Origin: Oscillospiraceae bacterium
Lineage (GTDB): Bacteria > Bacillota > Clostridia > UMGS1810
Direction of reading: 5' to 3'
NCBI GenBank assembly: GCA_015069095.1
Contig: SVJH01000002.1
Coordinates: 71,650 to 135,649 of the forward strand
Length of the DNA: 64,000 nt
Below, one piece after another: positions 1 through 8,698 of the stretch. The position numbers and the translations under genes are program-made. Positions within the stretch are counted from its first letter, which is position 1, and every line of letters begins with the position of its first letter. The notes under the pieces are model-generated. The model ran no database searches and had not been told where the DNA came from. It saw nothing but the letters and a program-made list of their open reading frames with translations.

Positions 1-1
1 C

Positions 2-496
2 CTTGAAAACGGACTTAAAGGCGAAGCTCCTAAAAAATTCCCTCATCCTATCGCAGGTAACTGTTTACCTCATATTGACGTGTTCCTTCCTAACGGATAC
101 ACAAAAGAAGAAATGAAAATGGTTAATGAAACAAGAAAAATCCTTGGCGACGATTCTATAAGAATTACTGCTACAACAGTTAGAGTTCCTGTATTTAACA
201 GCCATAGCGAATCTATTAACCTTGAATTTGAAAAACAGTTCGATCTTGACGAACTTAAAGATGTTCTTAAAAACGCTCCTGGCGTTATTGTTGAAGACGA
301 TCCTGAAAACAACGTATATCCTTTAGCACTTAACGCAACAGGCAAAAACGAAACATTTGTAGGAAGAATAAGACGTGATGAAAGCGTTGAATCAGGCGTT
401 AACCTTTGGGTTGTTGCAGATAACATCAGAAAAGGTGCTGCTGCAAATGCCGTTCAGATTGCTCAGGAACTTATAAGACAGTGGGAAGAAAACTAA
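2..496 (+). CDS. asd: Aspartate-semialdehyde dehydrogenase, C-terminal part (5' end outside window)
   Basis: This enzyme reduces aspartyl phosphate to aspartate semialdehyde with NADPH in the cytosol, the branch-point reaction of lysine, threonine and methionine synthesis. About 164 C-terminal residues are visible. They include the substrate-domain segment FPHPIAGNCLPHID, the active-site region RVPVFNSHSE with the catalytic His, and the C-terminal helix GAAANAVQIAQ typical of the family. The frame is open to the window edge, so the nucleotide-binding half and catalytic Cys lie upstream. dapA follows after 18 bases and receives the product, so this is one lysine/diaminopimelate operon. Family identity is clear; only the truncation limits the description. 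Confidence 0.95.
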   Translation, partial: LENGLKGEAPKKFPHPIAGNCLPHIDVFLPNGYTKEEMKMVNETRKILGDDSIRITATTVRVPVFNSHSESINLEFEKQFDLDELKDVLKNAPGVIVEDDPENNVYPLALNATGKNETFVGRIRRDESVESGVNLWVVADNIRKGAAANAVQIAQELIRQWEEN

Positions 497-514
497 TCTA
501 TCGGAGGGATTAAA

Positions 515-1402
515 TTGAAGAAGACTGTTTTTACAGGCAGTGGTGTTGCTATTATTACACCGTTTACCGAAGATGGCAAAATAGACTTTGAATCACTCGG
601 CAAAATGCTTGACTACCATGTGGAAAACAATACAGATGCAATTATTATTTGCGGTACAACAGGCGAAGCGGCTTGTATGAGCCACGAAGAACACGTTGCT
701 GCAATTAAATTTGCTGTAGATTACATAGACAGCCGTATTCCTGTTATTGCAGGTACGGGTTCAAATGACACAGAATATGGAATAAAACTTTCTAAAGAGG
801 CTGAAAACCTTGGCGCAGACGCACTTCTTTGTGTTACACCATACTACAACAAAGCCACTCAGAAAGGGCTTATTGAGCATTTTACAAAAATTGCAAAATC
901 AGTTTGTATTCCTGTTATTTTGTATAATGTTCCATCAAGAACAGGCGTTAATATTAAGCCTGAAACTTTAAAAGAACTTGCAAAAGTTCCAAATATTGTT
1001 GGTATTAAAGAAGCAAGCGGAGATATTGCTCAGGCTGCTAAAATGGCAGCACTTTGCCCTGAAATCGACATTTATTCAGGCAACGATGATATGATTGTTC
1101 CTATTATGTCGCTTGGCGGCAAAGGTGTTATTTCTGTTCTTGCAAACGTAGCACCAAAAGAAACTCACGACATTTGCCAGAAGTACTTAGACGGCGATGT
1201 AAAAGCATCACTCCAACTTCAACTTGAAGCAATTGAACTTGTTGATGCATTGTTTTGCGAAGTAAACCCTATCCCTGTTAAAACTGCGATGCGACTTTTA
1301 GGATGGAATGTTGGTACACTTAGACTTCCGCTATGCGAAATGGAAGAAAAAAATCTTGAAACATTAAAGAGTGCAATGAAAAACTACGGACTTAAATTTT
1401 AA
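515..1402 (+). CDS. dapA: 4-hydroxy-tetrahydrodipicolinate synthase
   Basis: Condenses pyruvate with aspartate semialdehyde, the first committed step to diaminopimelate and lysine. The 295-residue length is normal for a class I aldolase TIM barrel. Visible motifs are GTTGEA (residues 47-52, pyruvate binding), TPYYNKATQ (about 108-116), catalytic Tyr137 in YNVPSRTG and Schiff-base Lys165 in GIKEASGD. The start is a TTG six bases after GGAGGG, which matches the expected N-terminus MKKTVFTGSG. It lies 18 bases after asd. A 195-base stretch of hairpin repeats separates it from dapB, so the operon is interrupted by a repeat insertion, though readthrough is likely. Confidence 0.97.
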   Translation: MKKTVFTGSGVAIITPFTEDGKIDFESLGKMLDYHVENNTDAIIICGTTGEAACMSHEEHVAAIKFAVDYIDSRIPVIAGTGSNDTEYGIKLSKEAENLGADALLCVTPYYNKATQKGLIEHFTKIAKSVCIPVILYNVPSRTGVNIKPETLKELAKVPNIVGIKEASGDIAQAAKMAALCPEIDIYSGNDDMIVPIMSLGGKGVISVLANVAPKETHDICQKYLDGDVKASLQLQLEAIELVDALFCEVNPIPVKTAMRLLGWNVGTLRLPLCEMEEKNLETLKSAMKNYGLKF

Positions 1403-1413
1403 AGTTATATAGC

Positions 1414-1572
1414 CATACTTTTTGTAAAAAGTATGCAAAAACCCGCTTTCTTAAAAGAAAGCTTGGCAAAGAATTTACTTAAAGCAAAACGTACGTTTTG
1501 CTTTGATGTAAGTTTTTTGTGTTGCTTTTTTTCAAAAAAGCAACGATTTTGATAAGCTTTTTTAAAAAGCGT
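1414..1572. repeat. Mosaic of five perfect hairpins between dapA and dapB
   Basis: Successive perfect inverted repeats fill this intergenic stretch: CATACTTTTT/AAAAAGTATG (1414-1435), GCTTTCTT/AAGAAAGC (1445-1462), GCAAAACGTACGTTTTGC (1484-1501), GTTGCTTTTTT/AAAAAAGCAAC (1521-1544) and GCTTT/AAAAAGC (1556-1572). The same hairpin types recur, often in the same order, at 5699-5856, 11661-11741, 20256-20307, 27440-27506, 32598-32650 and 35468-35512. The internal copy in an operon argues against a simple terminator role. It may be a REP/MITE-like non-coding element. Confidence 0.8.
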
Positions 1573-1597
1573 AAACAAAATTAAAGGAAGTATTGTT

Positions 1598-2356
1598 ATG
1601 ACTAATATAATTATAAGCGGTGCAAACGGCAAAATGGGCAAAGTAATTGCCGAAATCGCAAAAAAAGACGACAGTTTAAACATCGTCTGCGGCTTTGACG
1701 TTAACACCGAACCTAACGGCATATTTGAAATATATTCAAACTACGCCGAATTTGCAGGAAAAGCCGACGTTGTAATCGACTTTTCACATCCTGCCAACCT
1801 TGACAAAGTGATATCATTTTGCGAAAGAACAAACACAGCGCTTGTAATGGCAACAACAGGCCTTACAGATGCTCAGAAACAGCAGGTAATTGATCTGTCA
1901 AAAAAAGTTCCTGTATTCTTTAGCGCAAATATGTCGCTTGGTGTAAACCTTTTAGTAAATCTTGCAAAAAAAGCAACTGAAATACTTGAAGAAAGTTTCG
2001 ATATTGAAATAATTGAAAAACACCACAACCAAAAAATTGACGCTCCCTCAGGTACTGCATACATGATTGCCGACGCAATTAAAGAAACTATGCACGGTGA
2101 GGCTTCTTACGTTTACGATAGAGCATCAAAACGTGAAAAACGTGATAAAAACGAAATTGGCATAAGTTCAATAAGAGGTGGCACAATAGTTGGTGAACAC
2201 ACAGTTATCTTTGCCGGAAACGACGAAGTAATTGAACTTAAACACACCGCAACAAGCAAAAGCGTATTTGCCGTTGGAAGCATAAAAGCCGCAAAATTTA
2301 TCGCTTCAAAAAAATCCGGTCTTTATGACATGAAAGATATTTTAACAGGAGTTTAA
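1598..2356 (+). CDS. dapB: 4-hydroxy-tetrahydrodipicolinate reductase
   Basis: NAD(P)H-dependent reduction of the DapA product to tetrahydrodipicolinate, second step of the diaminopimelate branch. The protein is 252 residues, normal for the short Gram-positive form. It shows the N-terminal Rossmann motif GANGKMGK (residues 8-15), the nicotinamide-proximal ATTGL segment, and the catalytic signature EKHHNQKIDAPSGTA with the conserved His and Lys. The start ATG follows AAGGAAG. The ACT-domain gene begins one base after the stop codon, indicating translational coupling. With asd and dapA it forms the lysine/peptidoglycan precursor operon. Confidence 0.97.
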   Translation: MTNIIISGANGKMGKVIAEIAKKDDSLNIVCGFDVNTEPNGIFEIYSNYAEFAGKADVVIDFSHPANLDKVISFCERTNTALVMATTGLTDAQKQQVIDLSKKVPVFFSANMSLGVNLLVNLAKKATEILEESFDIEIIEKHHNQKIDAPSGTAYMIADAIKETMHGEASYVYDRASKREKRDKNEIGISSIRGGTIVGEHTVIFAGNDEVIELKHTATSKSVFAVGSIKAAKFIASKKSGLYDMKDILTGV

Positions 2357-2357
2357 T

Positions 2358-2804
2358 ATGGAAAAAGGTACTATTTCAAACATATCCGTTGAATATGATA
2401 TAACACTTTTAAAAGTAAACAAAGCGGAATTTTCAAAAATAAACGACACAGTAAATGCGCTTAGCGAAGCAAAAATCAATATCGGCACAATTATGATGAC
2501 TCAAACACTTAAAGATTCATCTTCGCTTTTGTTTTCACTAAAAGACGAAGACACATCGCGTGCACTTGACATTTTAAAACAGTCTGTTGAAGGCGAATTT
2601 GATGTGAAAAACAACAATGCAAAAATCATCATCCACGGCAACGGGTTTAAAAATCCACTTAGCGGAATAAACGATATTTTAGATACAATCGTATATTCAG
2701 GCATTGAAATAAAGCAGTTTTCAACAACAGATACAGAACTTGCTATCATTGTTGAAAAATCTGAGGCCGACAGAATTATTGATATTTTAAAACCTTTTGA
2801 ATAA
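2358..2804 (+). CDS. Stand-alone ACT-domain protein, aspartokinase-like
   Basis: A 148-residue protein without catalytic domain. Its sequence resembles the paired ACT modules at the C-terminus of aspartate kinases: residues 10-70 (SVEYDITLLKVNK...INIGTIMMTQ) and 80-148 (AKIIIHGNGFKNPLSGINDILDTI..GIEIKQFSTTDTELAIIVEK). ACT domains bind amino acids and regulate enzymes. Its position one base downstream of dapB suggests a lysine- or threonine-sensing partner of the pathway, possibly of a separately encoded aspartokinase. That function is inferred; only the fold and the operon position are seen. A strong terminator follows within seven bases, making this the last gene of the asd-dapA-dapB operon. 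Confidence 0.75.
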   Translation: MEKGTISNISVEYDITLLKVNKAEFSKINDTVNALSEAKINIGTIMMTQTLKDSSSLLFSLKDEDTSRALDILKQSVEGEFDVKNNNAKIIIHGNGFKNPLSGINDILDTIVYSGIEIKQFSTTDTELAIIVEKSEADRIIDILKPFE

Positions 2805-2810
2805 TATAAA

Positions 2811-2842
2811 ACACCCAAGTAATTTAAAGTTACTTGGGTGTT
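2811..2842. terminator. Intrinsic terminator after the dap operon (bidirectional)
   Basis: Stem ACACCCAAGTAA/TTACTTGGGTGT with a seven-base loop followed by TTTTTG. It ends the asd-dapA-dapB-ACT transcript and, read in reverse, also serves the convergent small gene ending at 2847. Confidence 0.9.
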
Positions 2843-2846
2843 TTTG

Positions 2847-3035
2847 TTAATATGTAATATTTTTAAATTCATACAATCTTATTGCTATTTCTACTCTCTT
2901 TTTTATTTCTTCTTCTGTAAGGGTTTCTTTTTCTTTAATAATTAACATTATATCTTCAATAAATGCTTTTTTTCGTCTTCGTTTTTTCTCTTCTTCCGTT
3001 ATATTGTCCGGTATTATTTCTGTAAAATATCTCAT
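2847..3035 (-). CDS. Small charged helical protein, unknown function
   Basis: A 62-residue reading frame, very rich in Glu and Lys (ITEEEKKRRRKKAF... LTEEEIKKRVEIAIRLYEF), predicted mostly helical, with no signal peptide or membrane segment. A weak GGCGGGG-like ribosome-binding site lies seven bases before the ATG. It is divergent from the ribbon-helix-helix gene at 3134, sharing a 98-base control region. The stop codon sits directly at the dap-operon terminator. I do not recognise the family. The divergent pairing could indicate a small regulatory or toxin-antitoxin-like unit, but no toxin fold can be named. It may also be a chance frame. Confidence 0.45.
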   Translation of the reverse strand: MRYFTEIIPDNITEEEKKRRRKKAFIEDIMLIIKEKETLTEEEIKKRVEIAIRLYEFKNITY

Positions 3036-3052
3036 TTTTACCCCGCCTATTG

Positions 3053-3101
3053 CGTCATTGTTTCGTCATTTATGCATCAATTTTACCATAAATTATATAA
3101 T
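3053..3101. promoter_or_regulatory. Direct CGTCATT repeats in the divergent control region
   Basis: CGTCATT occurs at 3053-3059 and 3064-3070, exactly one helical turn (11 bp) apart, with a weaker CATCAAT at 3075-3081. A TATAAT -10 hexamer for the plus-strand gene lies at 3096-3101. Ribbon-helix-helix repressors such as Arc/CopG bind short tandem repeats at one-turn spacing, so an autoregulatory operator is plausible. Binding itself is inference. Confidence 0.4.
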
Positions 3102-3133
3102 AAAGTCAATAGCATTTATAAAGAGGTGTTAAA

Positions 3134-3331
3134 ATGCAAGATAAATTACCACGATATACAATGAGAATTGACAGAGTTCTTCTAAATAAACTTGGATACA
3201 TTGCCGAATATGAAGGGAGAACAACTAATAAGCAACTCGAACAACTTGTTAAAAAATGTATTTTAGAATTTGAAAAAGAACACGGCGAGATAAAACAAAC
3301 AGATTTAAACGAGTTAAAAGAGAATTTGTAA
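3134..3331 (+). CDS. Arc/CopG-like ribbon-helix-helix DNA-binding protein
   Basis: A 65-residue protein with the ribbon-helix-helix pattern. PRYTMRIDRVLLNKLGYIAEYEGRT carries the beta-ribbon (YTMRI) and helix A, and NKQLEQLVKKCILEFEKEHGEI forms helix B. Such proteins are dimeric repressors whose ribbon enters the major groove. AGAGGTG lies seven bases before the ATG. The gene is divergent from the 62-residue gene at 2847-3035, and one-turn-spaced heptamer repeats lie in between, which fits autoregulation. A perfect terminator follows at 3359. The targets beyond its own region are unknown. Confidence 0.7.
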   Translation: MQDKLPRYTMRIDRVLLNKLGYIAEYEGRTTNKQLEQLVKKCILEFEKEHGEIKQTDLNELKENL

Positions 3332-3358
3332 ACATTTTATTGTATAAAAAACAATAAA

Positions 3359-3384
3359 AACCGGATAACTTTTGTTATCCGGTT
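3359..3384. terminator. Bidirectional intrinsic terminator
   Basis: Perfect stem AACCGGATAAC/GTTATCCGGTT around TTTT, flanked by A-rich DNA upstream and T-rich DNA downstream. It lies between the convergent RHH gene and the secreted prolyl isomerase gene, so it can end both. Confidence 0.9.
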
Positions 3385-3395
3385 TGTTTTTTGTA

Positions 3396-4529
3396 TTAGT
3401 TCCAGTTTACATTAAGCGAAGGAACAAGCATATTTATTACATCTTCAACTTTTTTTAGTGAAAGTTCTGTAAGAATTGTTTCTTTTGCCATATCATATGG
3501 AAGATATTCAATTTTATCTACAAGTTTAATGATGTGGTATCCATAGTCTGAAAGTACAGGCTCGCTAACCTGACCGATTTCAAGTGCATATGCGGTATCT
3601 TCAAATTCTTTTACCATATCGCCTTTTGTAAATACATAACCGTCAGGATTTGATTCAACACCAGGGTCTTCGCCAAATTCATTCATTAGAGCATCGAAAT
3701 CTGCTCCGTTTTTAATCTGATTATATATTTCGTCAACTACTTTTTTAAGTTCTGCCTGTTTTTCATCGGTAAGCGGATTTCCATTTTCGTCTTTTGTAGA
3801 AATTAAAATGTGTTTTGCCTTAAGTCCGTCATATTTGAACTCTTCTTTATTTGTATCGTAGTATGCTTTCATTTCTTCTTCTGTTGCCATAAATGATGCA
3901 GGCGCATCGCCAATTACCATTTGTGTAAGATAATCTGACTGCCAAACCTGTTTATATGATTTTTCTGTGTATCCTACCATTTGAAGAATTTGTGTAAATT
4001 GAGGATACTGCGTACTCATATACTGCATATATGCTGCGTATTCATCTTCAAATTGTTTGTTAATTTTAAGACCGATTCCTTTTGCATAATTTTCAAGAGC
4101 AACGTCATATGCGATTTTTTCTTTTGCTTTTTCCAAAAGGGCACTTTCGTCAAGGTTTTTATCTACATTTTCTACTTTAACAATTGATACATATGTATCA
4201 AGTTGTTCTTTTGTAATTTCTTTTCCGCCAACATTACCAACAACTTCGCCTGAGTATGTAACGCCGTATGTGTCGTGGATGTCAGCAGTTTTTGTAGCGT
4301 CGTCCCAGTCAACAGTTTTGCCTGTAATTTCGCTTATTGCACGAAGCGGAACGTAAGTTCTTCCGTTATATAAAATGTTGTCTGCTTCAACTTTTTTGCC
4401 GTCTACTGTAACTGTAACTGTGTTAAAGTATACTTCAATCATTTCTTTAACACTGTCTGCAACAACAGGAAGTGAAAATAAAAGTGCACCTGTAAGAATA
4501 CCTGCGATGTAAGATCTGAATTTTTTCAT
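3396..4529 (-). CDS. Secreted foldase: copper-amine-oxidase-N-like domain plus parvulin prolyl isomerase
   Basis: A 377-residue exported protein. Residues 1-26 form a signal peptide (MKKFRSYIAGILTGALLFSL..ADS). Residues 36-86 match the copper amine oxidase N-terminal-like surface domain (VTVDGKKVEADNILYNGRTY, VPLRAISEITG). A SurA-like helical region follows, then a PpiC/parvulin domain around residues 235-345 (KAKHILIST ... DYGYHIIKLVDK), which catalyses prolyl cis-trans isomerisation during folding of secreted proteins. The ATG at 4529 is chosen over an upstream in-frame start because AAGGAG precedes it and the signal peptide begins there. It is 13 bases downstream of prfB and in the secA-prfB orientation, so it may be co-transcribed with the export motor gene. 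Confidence 0.85.
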   Translation of the reverse strand: MKKFRSYIAGILTGALLFSLPVVADSVKEMIEVYFNTVTVTVDGKKVEADNILYNGRTYVPLRAISEITGKTVDWDDATKTADIHDTYGVTYSGEVVGNVGGKEITKEQLDTYVSIVKVENVDKNLDESALLEKAKEKIAYDVALENYAKGIGLKINKQFEDEYAAYMQYMSTQYPQFTQILQMVGYTEKSYKQVWQSDYLTQMVIGDAPASFMATEEEMKAYYDTNKEEFKYDGLKAKHILISTKDENGNPLTDEKQAELKKVVDEIYNQIKNGADFDALMNEFGEDPGVESNPDGYVFTKGDMVKEFEDTAYALEIGQVSEPVLSDYGYHIIKLVDKIEYLPYDMAKETILTELSLKKVEDVINMLVPSLNVNWN

Positions 4530-4542
4530 TGGTATAATCTCC

Positions 4543-5664
4543 TTATTTTTCGTTAATTGAGCCAAGATTTGACTGTTTTAGATATTCGTTTATAAATCCT
4601 TCAATTTCGCCGTCCATAACAGCTGTGATGTTACCCATTTCGTAGTTTGTTCTGTGGTCTTTAACAAGGTTGTAAGGGTGGAAAACGTAAGAACGAATCT
4701 GACTTCCCCAGGCAATTTCTTTTTGAATGCCTTTTAAGTCCTCGATTTTTTCTTTTTGTTCCCTTTCTGCAATCTCAACAAGTTTTGATTTAAGCATTTT
4801 CATAGCAGTATCACGGTTTTTATGCTGAGAACGTTCTGTCTGACACGCAACAACAACGCCTGTTGGAATGTGTGTAATACGAATTGCAGAGTCTGTTTTG
4901 TTAATGTGCTGTCCGCCCGCACCTGATGCACGGTATGTGTCAACTTTCAAGTCATCAGGATTGATATTTATTTCAATATCGTCGTCAATTTCAGGCATAA
5001 CTTCGCAAGATGCAAATGATGTATGACGTCTGCCCGAAGCATCAAACGGAGAAATTCTGACTAATCTATGAACGCCTTTTTCGGCTTTTAAATATCCATA
5101 CGCATTAAGACCTGAAATAAGGATTGTTACACTTTTAACGCCTGCTTCATCGCCTGCAAGATAGTCAAGTGTTTCAACTCCAAAATCGTTTCTTTCAGCA
5201 TAACGGGTAAACATTCTAAGAAGCATTTCTGTCCAGTCCTGCGCCTCAGTTCCGCCAGCACCTGCGTGGAGTGTAAGTATTGCATTATTTTTGTCGTATT
5301 GACCTGAAAGAAGCGTTTCAAGTGTTAAGTCTTCAAGTTCTTTCTGAATGGTTTTTGCGCTCTGTGTAAGTTCTTCAACCATACTTTCGTCGTCTTCGTC
5401 GTTTGCCATGTCAATCATAACGATTGTATCGTCGTAATTTGATTTAAGGTTGTCATATTTTTCGACTTTTTGCTTTAGACCTTTTGATTTTTTAAGGATT
5501 TTCTGGCTTTTTTCCATATCGTCCCAAAATCCGTCGACCATTGTTTCTTTTTCAAGTTCGTCAATCTGTTTTAGCGCACCGTCTATATCAAGTGATTCTC
5601 TTAAATTTTTGATGTTGTCTTCTAATGAAAGAAGTGTTTGTTTTAATTGTTCAAGTTCTATCAC
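4543..5664 (-). CDS. prfB: Peptide chain release factor 2, no programmed frameshift
   Basis: Recognises UGA/UAA in the ribosomal A site and triggers peptidyl-tRNA hydrolysis. The 373 residues carry the stop-codon tripeptide SPF at 205-207 and the catalytic GGQ at 250-252, the same numbering as in E. coli RF2. The start is GTG after AAGAAGGTGA. In most bacteria an in-frame UGA near codon 26 (in a CUU-UGA-C slippery site) makes prfB autoregulated. Here the reading frame runs uninterrupted through LRESLDID at that place, so the frameshift is absent. A 194-base hairpin repeat separates it from upstream secA. Confidence 0.97.
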   Translation of the reverse strand: MIELEQLKQTLLSLEDNIKNLRESLDIDGALKQIDELEKETMVDGFWDDMEKSQKILKKSKGLKQKVEKYDNLKSNYDDTIVMIDMANDEDDESMVEELTQSAKTIQKELEDLTLETLLSGQYDKNNAILTLHAGAGGTEAQDWTEMLLRMFTRYAERNDFGVETLDYLAGDEAGVKSVTILISGLNAYGYLKAEKGVHRLVRISPFDASGRRHTSFASCEVMPEIDDDIEININPDDLKVDTYRASGAGGQHINKTDSAIRITHIPTGVVVACQTERSQHKNRDTAMKMLKSKLVEIAEREQKEKIEDLKGIQKEIAWGSQIRSYVFHPYNLVKDHRTNYEMGNITAVMDGEIEGFINEYLKQSNLGSINEK

Positions 5665-5698
5665 AATAGTTCACCTTCTTTGAATTTGTTTTTTAAGC

Positions 5699-5856
5699 GT
5701 TACTTTTGAAAAAGTAACCAAAACCATACTTTTTTTGCAAAAAAAGTATGCAAAAAAACTTTAGTATTGCAAAAACGAATGTTTTTGCTTATTGTAGGTT
5801 TTTCGCCTTGCCTTTTTTCAAAAAGGCGAGTGGGGTTTAAGGGGTAACACCCCTTT
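5699..5856. repeat. Multi-hairpin intergenic repeat between secA and prfB
   Basis: Ordered perfect hairpins: GTTACTTTTGAAAAAGTAAC (5699-5718), CATACTTTTTTT/AAAAAAAGTATG (5725-5750), GCAAAAACGAATGTTTTTGC (5769-5788), CCTTTTTTCAAAAAGG (5811-5826) and an AAGGGGT/ACCCCTT stem (about 5839-5856). The first two match 20256-20307 in sequence and order. The last three match 11661-11741 in order. Confidence 0.85.
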
Positions 5857-5858
5857 TA

Positions 5859-8585
5859 CTACTCCTCGCTTCCGCAGCATTTTTTATACTTTTTGCCGCT
5901 TCCGCATGGGCAAGGATCGTTTCTGCCAACTTTTGCACTTTTAACAACAGGTTTTTTCTGCACAGTGCCGTCAGATGCACCTGACGCACCTGTAACTTTT
6001 GCAACCTGTTTTCTTTCTACGTTAGATTTTGGCTCAACATTTAAAATATATTTAATAACTTCTTCTCTTATGTTGCCAAGCATTTCGTCATACATAGCCG
6101 AGCCTTCTTCACGGTATGCAATAACAGGGTCTGTATTTCCGTATGCTCTAAGTCCTATACCCTGACGAAGTTGGTCCATATTGTCAATGTGATCCATCCA
6201 TTTATTATCAACAACCTGAAGAAGAATAACTCTTTCAATTTCTCTAATTCTTTCTGTTCCGAAAATTTCTTCTTTTTCTTTGTAAATTCTTGTTGCTTCA
6301 TCGTAGATTTTGTTATAAATATCTTCTTTTGTGAGGCTTTCCCAAGTTTCGCGAGGGAAATCAATTCTGTTTTCTTTATCAAATATTGACTGACAATACT
6401 CTTTAAGCCCATCTAAATTCCAGTCGTCAACAACGTCTGATGAACCAACGTAACTTCTTACAATTTCATCTGCGAACTGCTCAAGCATACTTGAGTAAGA
6501 ATTTTGAAGTTCCTCTCCGTCAAGTACTTTCTGACGCTCGTTATAGATAACTTTTCTTTGTTCGTTCATTACATCGTCATACTGAAGAACGTGTTTTCTT
6601 GTCTGGAAGTTTCTGCCTTCAACACGTTTTTGCGCGCTTTCAATCGCATTTGATAAAAGTTTGTTTTCAATTGCTTCGTCGTCTGCAAGACCAAGTCTGT
6701 CAACCATAGTTTCCATACTTGCGCTACCAAAAAGTCGCATAAGTTCGTCCTGTAACGATAGGAAAAATCTTGATTCACCCACGTCGCCCTGACGTCCTGA
6801 ACGTCCGCGAAGCTGATTATCAATACGTCTTGATTCATGGCGTTCTGTACCAAGTATGAAAAGACCGCCTGCACTTACAACTTCTTCTCTTTCTTTATTT
6901 GTAATTTCTTTGTATTTTTCGTTAAGTTCTCTAAATGTTTTTCTTGCTTCTAAAATACTTTCATCGTCAGTTTCAAAAAACGCAGTCGATGCATCAATAA
7001 GTTCTTCTTCAATGCCCATTTTGCGCATTTCTTTTTTCGCCATAAACTCAGCATTACCGCCAAGGATAATATCAGTACCACGTCCCGCCATATTTGTTGC
7101 GATTGTAACAGCGCCTTTTTTACCTGCCTGAGCGATAATTTCTGCTTCTTTTTCGTGGAATTTAGCGTTAAGTACTTCGTGAGGAATACCTTTTTTCTTA
7201 AGCAGTGCGCTTAAAAATTCACTCTTTTCGATTGTGATTGTACCAACAAGTACCGGCTGACCTTTTTTGTAGCATTCTTCAATCTGTTTTATAACAGACA
7301 TATATTTGCCCATTTCGGTTTTGTAAACAACGTCAGGATGGTCAAGTCTTACCATAGGCATATTTGTAGGAATAACAACAACGTCAAGCGAGTAAATAGA
7401 CTGAAATTCAACTTCTTCTGTCTGTGCTGTACCCGTCATACCTGAAAGTTTTTTGTAAAGACGGAAAAAGTTCTGGAAAGTAATAGTTGCAAGTGTTTTG
7501 CTCTCATGTGCAACTTTTACGTTTTCTTTTGCCTCAATAGCCTGATGAAGTCCGTCATTGTAGCGTCTTCCGTACATAAGACGTCCTGTAAATTCGTCAA
7601 CAATTATAACTTCGCCATCTTTTAAAACGTAATCTTTATCACGCTTCATAATTCCGTTTGCTTTAAGTGCCTGATTGATATGATGCGAAATTGTCATATT
7701 GTCAGGGTCGGATAAGTTTTCAAGATTAAACGCCGCTTCTGCTTTTTTGATACCTCTTGCTGTAAGAGTTGCAGTATGCGCTTTTTCGTCAACAATGTAG
7801 TCGGCATCCATATCGTCTGATAAAACTTTGTCATCTTGTTCTTTTATAACGATAGATTTTAAACCTTTTGCAAAACGGTCGGCAATTTCGTATAGCTGAG
7901 TAGATTCAGAGCCGATTCCCGAAATAATAAGCGGTGTTCTTGCTTCGTCAATAAGAATTGAGTCAACTTCATCGACAATAGCGTAGTTATGGCCGCGTTG
8001 AACCTGATTTTTCTTATAGATAACCATATTATCTCTAAGATAGTCAAATCCAAACTCGTTATTTGTACCGTATGTTATATCGGCATCATATGCCGCTTTT
8101 CTATCTTCTGTATCGTGAGTTATAAGTCCAACTGTAAGACCTAAAAACTTATAGATTTTACCCATTTGTTCGCTATCACGTTTTGCAAGGTAATCGTTGA
8201 CAGTAACAACGTGAACACCTTCGCCCGTTAAAGCGTTTAAGTAACAAGGAAGTGTAGCAACAAGAGTTTTACCTTCACCTGTTTTCATTTCGGCAATTCT
8301 GCCCTGATGAAGAACAATACCGCCTATAAGCTGAACATCAAAATGACGCATACCAAGTGTTCTTTTTGATGCTTCTCTTACTGTGGCAAATGCTTCAGGC
8401 AAAATATCGTCAAGCGTTTGCCCGTTTTTTAGTCTTAATTTAAATTCATCTGTTTTCTGTTTAAGCTCTGTGTCCGAAAGTTTTTCAAAATCGCTCTCTA
8501 AAGCGTTTATTTTTTCAACAATAGGCTTAATTCTTTTTATTTCACGGTCGCTGTACGACCCGAATATTTTTTCAAAAAATCCCAT
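5859..8585 (-). CDS. secA: Preprotein translocase ATPase SecA
   Basis: Motor that drives unfolded preproteins through SecYEG. Full-length at 908 residues. Domains and motifs: nucleotide-binding domain 1 with Walker A MKTGEGKT (100-107), DEAD-type box [16 protein letters not shown], the preprotein cross-linking domain, NBD2 with [10 protein letters not shown] and the [21 protein letters not shown] arginine-finger region, and the C-terminal zinc/SecB-binding tail [16 protein letters not shown]. The ATG follows GAGGGTGA. A well-formed promoter (TTGATA, 17 bp, TATAAT) lies immediately upstream at 8638-8666. prfB and the secreted prolyl isomerase follow in the same direction. Confidence 0.98.
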   Translation of the reverse strand: MGFFEKIFGSYSDREIKRIKPIVEKINALESDFEKLSDTELKQKTDEFKLRLKNGQTLDDILPEAFATVREASKRTLGMRHFDVQLIGGIVLHQGRIAEMKTGEGKTLVATLPCYLNALTGEGVHVVTVNDYLAKRDSEQMGKIYKFLGLTVGLITHDTEDRKAAYDADITYGTNNEFGFDYLRDNMVIYKKNQVQRGHNYAIVDEVDSILIDEARTPLIISGIGSESTQLYEIADRFAKGLKSIVIKEQDDKVLSDDMDADYIVDEKAHTATLTARGIKKAEAAFNLENLSDPDNMTISHHINQALKANGIMKRDKDYVLKDGEVIIVDEFTGRLMYGRRYNDGLHQAIEAKENVKVAHESKTLATITFQNFFRLYKKLSGMTGTAQTEEVEFQSIYSLDVVVIPTNMPMVRLDHPDVVYKTEMGKYMSVIKQIEECYKKGQPVLVGTITIEKSEFLSALLKKKGIPHEVLNAKFHEKEAEIIAQAGKKGAVTIATNMAGRGTDIILGGNAEFMAKKEMRKMGIEEELIDASTAFFETDDESILEARKTFRELNEKYKEITNKEREEVVSAGGLFILGTERHESRRIDNQLRGRSGRQGDVGESRFFLSLQDELMRLFGSASMETMVDRLGLADDEAIENKLLSNAIESAQKRVEGRNFQTRKHVLQYDDVMNEQRKVIYNERQKVLDGEELQNSYSSMLEQFADEIVRSYVGSSDVVDDWNLDGLKEYCQSIFDKENRIDFPRETWESLTKEDIYNKIYDEATRIYKEKEEIFGTERIREIERVILLQVVDNKWMDHIDNMDQLRQGIGLRAYGNTDPVIAYREEGSAMYDEMLGNIREEVIKYILNVEPKSNVERKQVAKVTGASGASDGTVQKKPVVKSAKVGRNDPCPCGSGKKYKKCCGSEE

Positions 8586-8637
8586 TCATTTCACCCTCAA
8601 AAAAATTATTACCCATTTTATAAATATAGATAATATA

Positions 8638-8666
8638 ATTATACCAAAAAATTATGCAAATATCAA
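8638..8666 (-). promoter_or_regulatory. Sigma-A promoter of secA
   Basis: Read on the minus strand: TTGATA (8661-8666), 17-bp spacer, TATAAT (8638-8643). The start codon lies about 50 bases downstream. Confidence 0.8.
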
Positions 8667-8698
8667 TACACTCATTAAAAAAGTTTATATAAAAATTG

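Noticed and set aside
1405-1722. A 105-codon minus-strand frame across the dapA-dapB gap
   Set aside because: It is made of hairpin-repeat DNA plus the antisense of dapB, with low-complexity Lys/Phe content and no ribosome-binding site.
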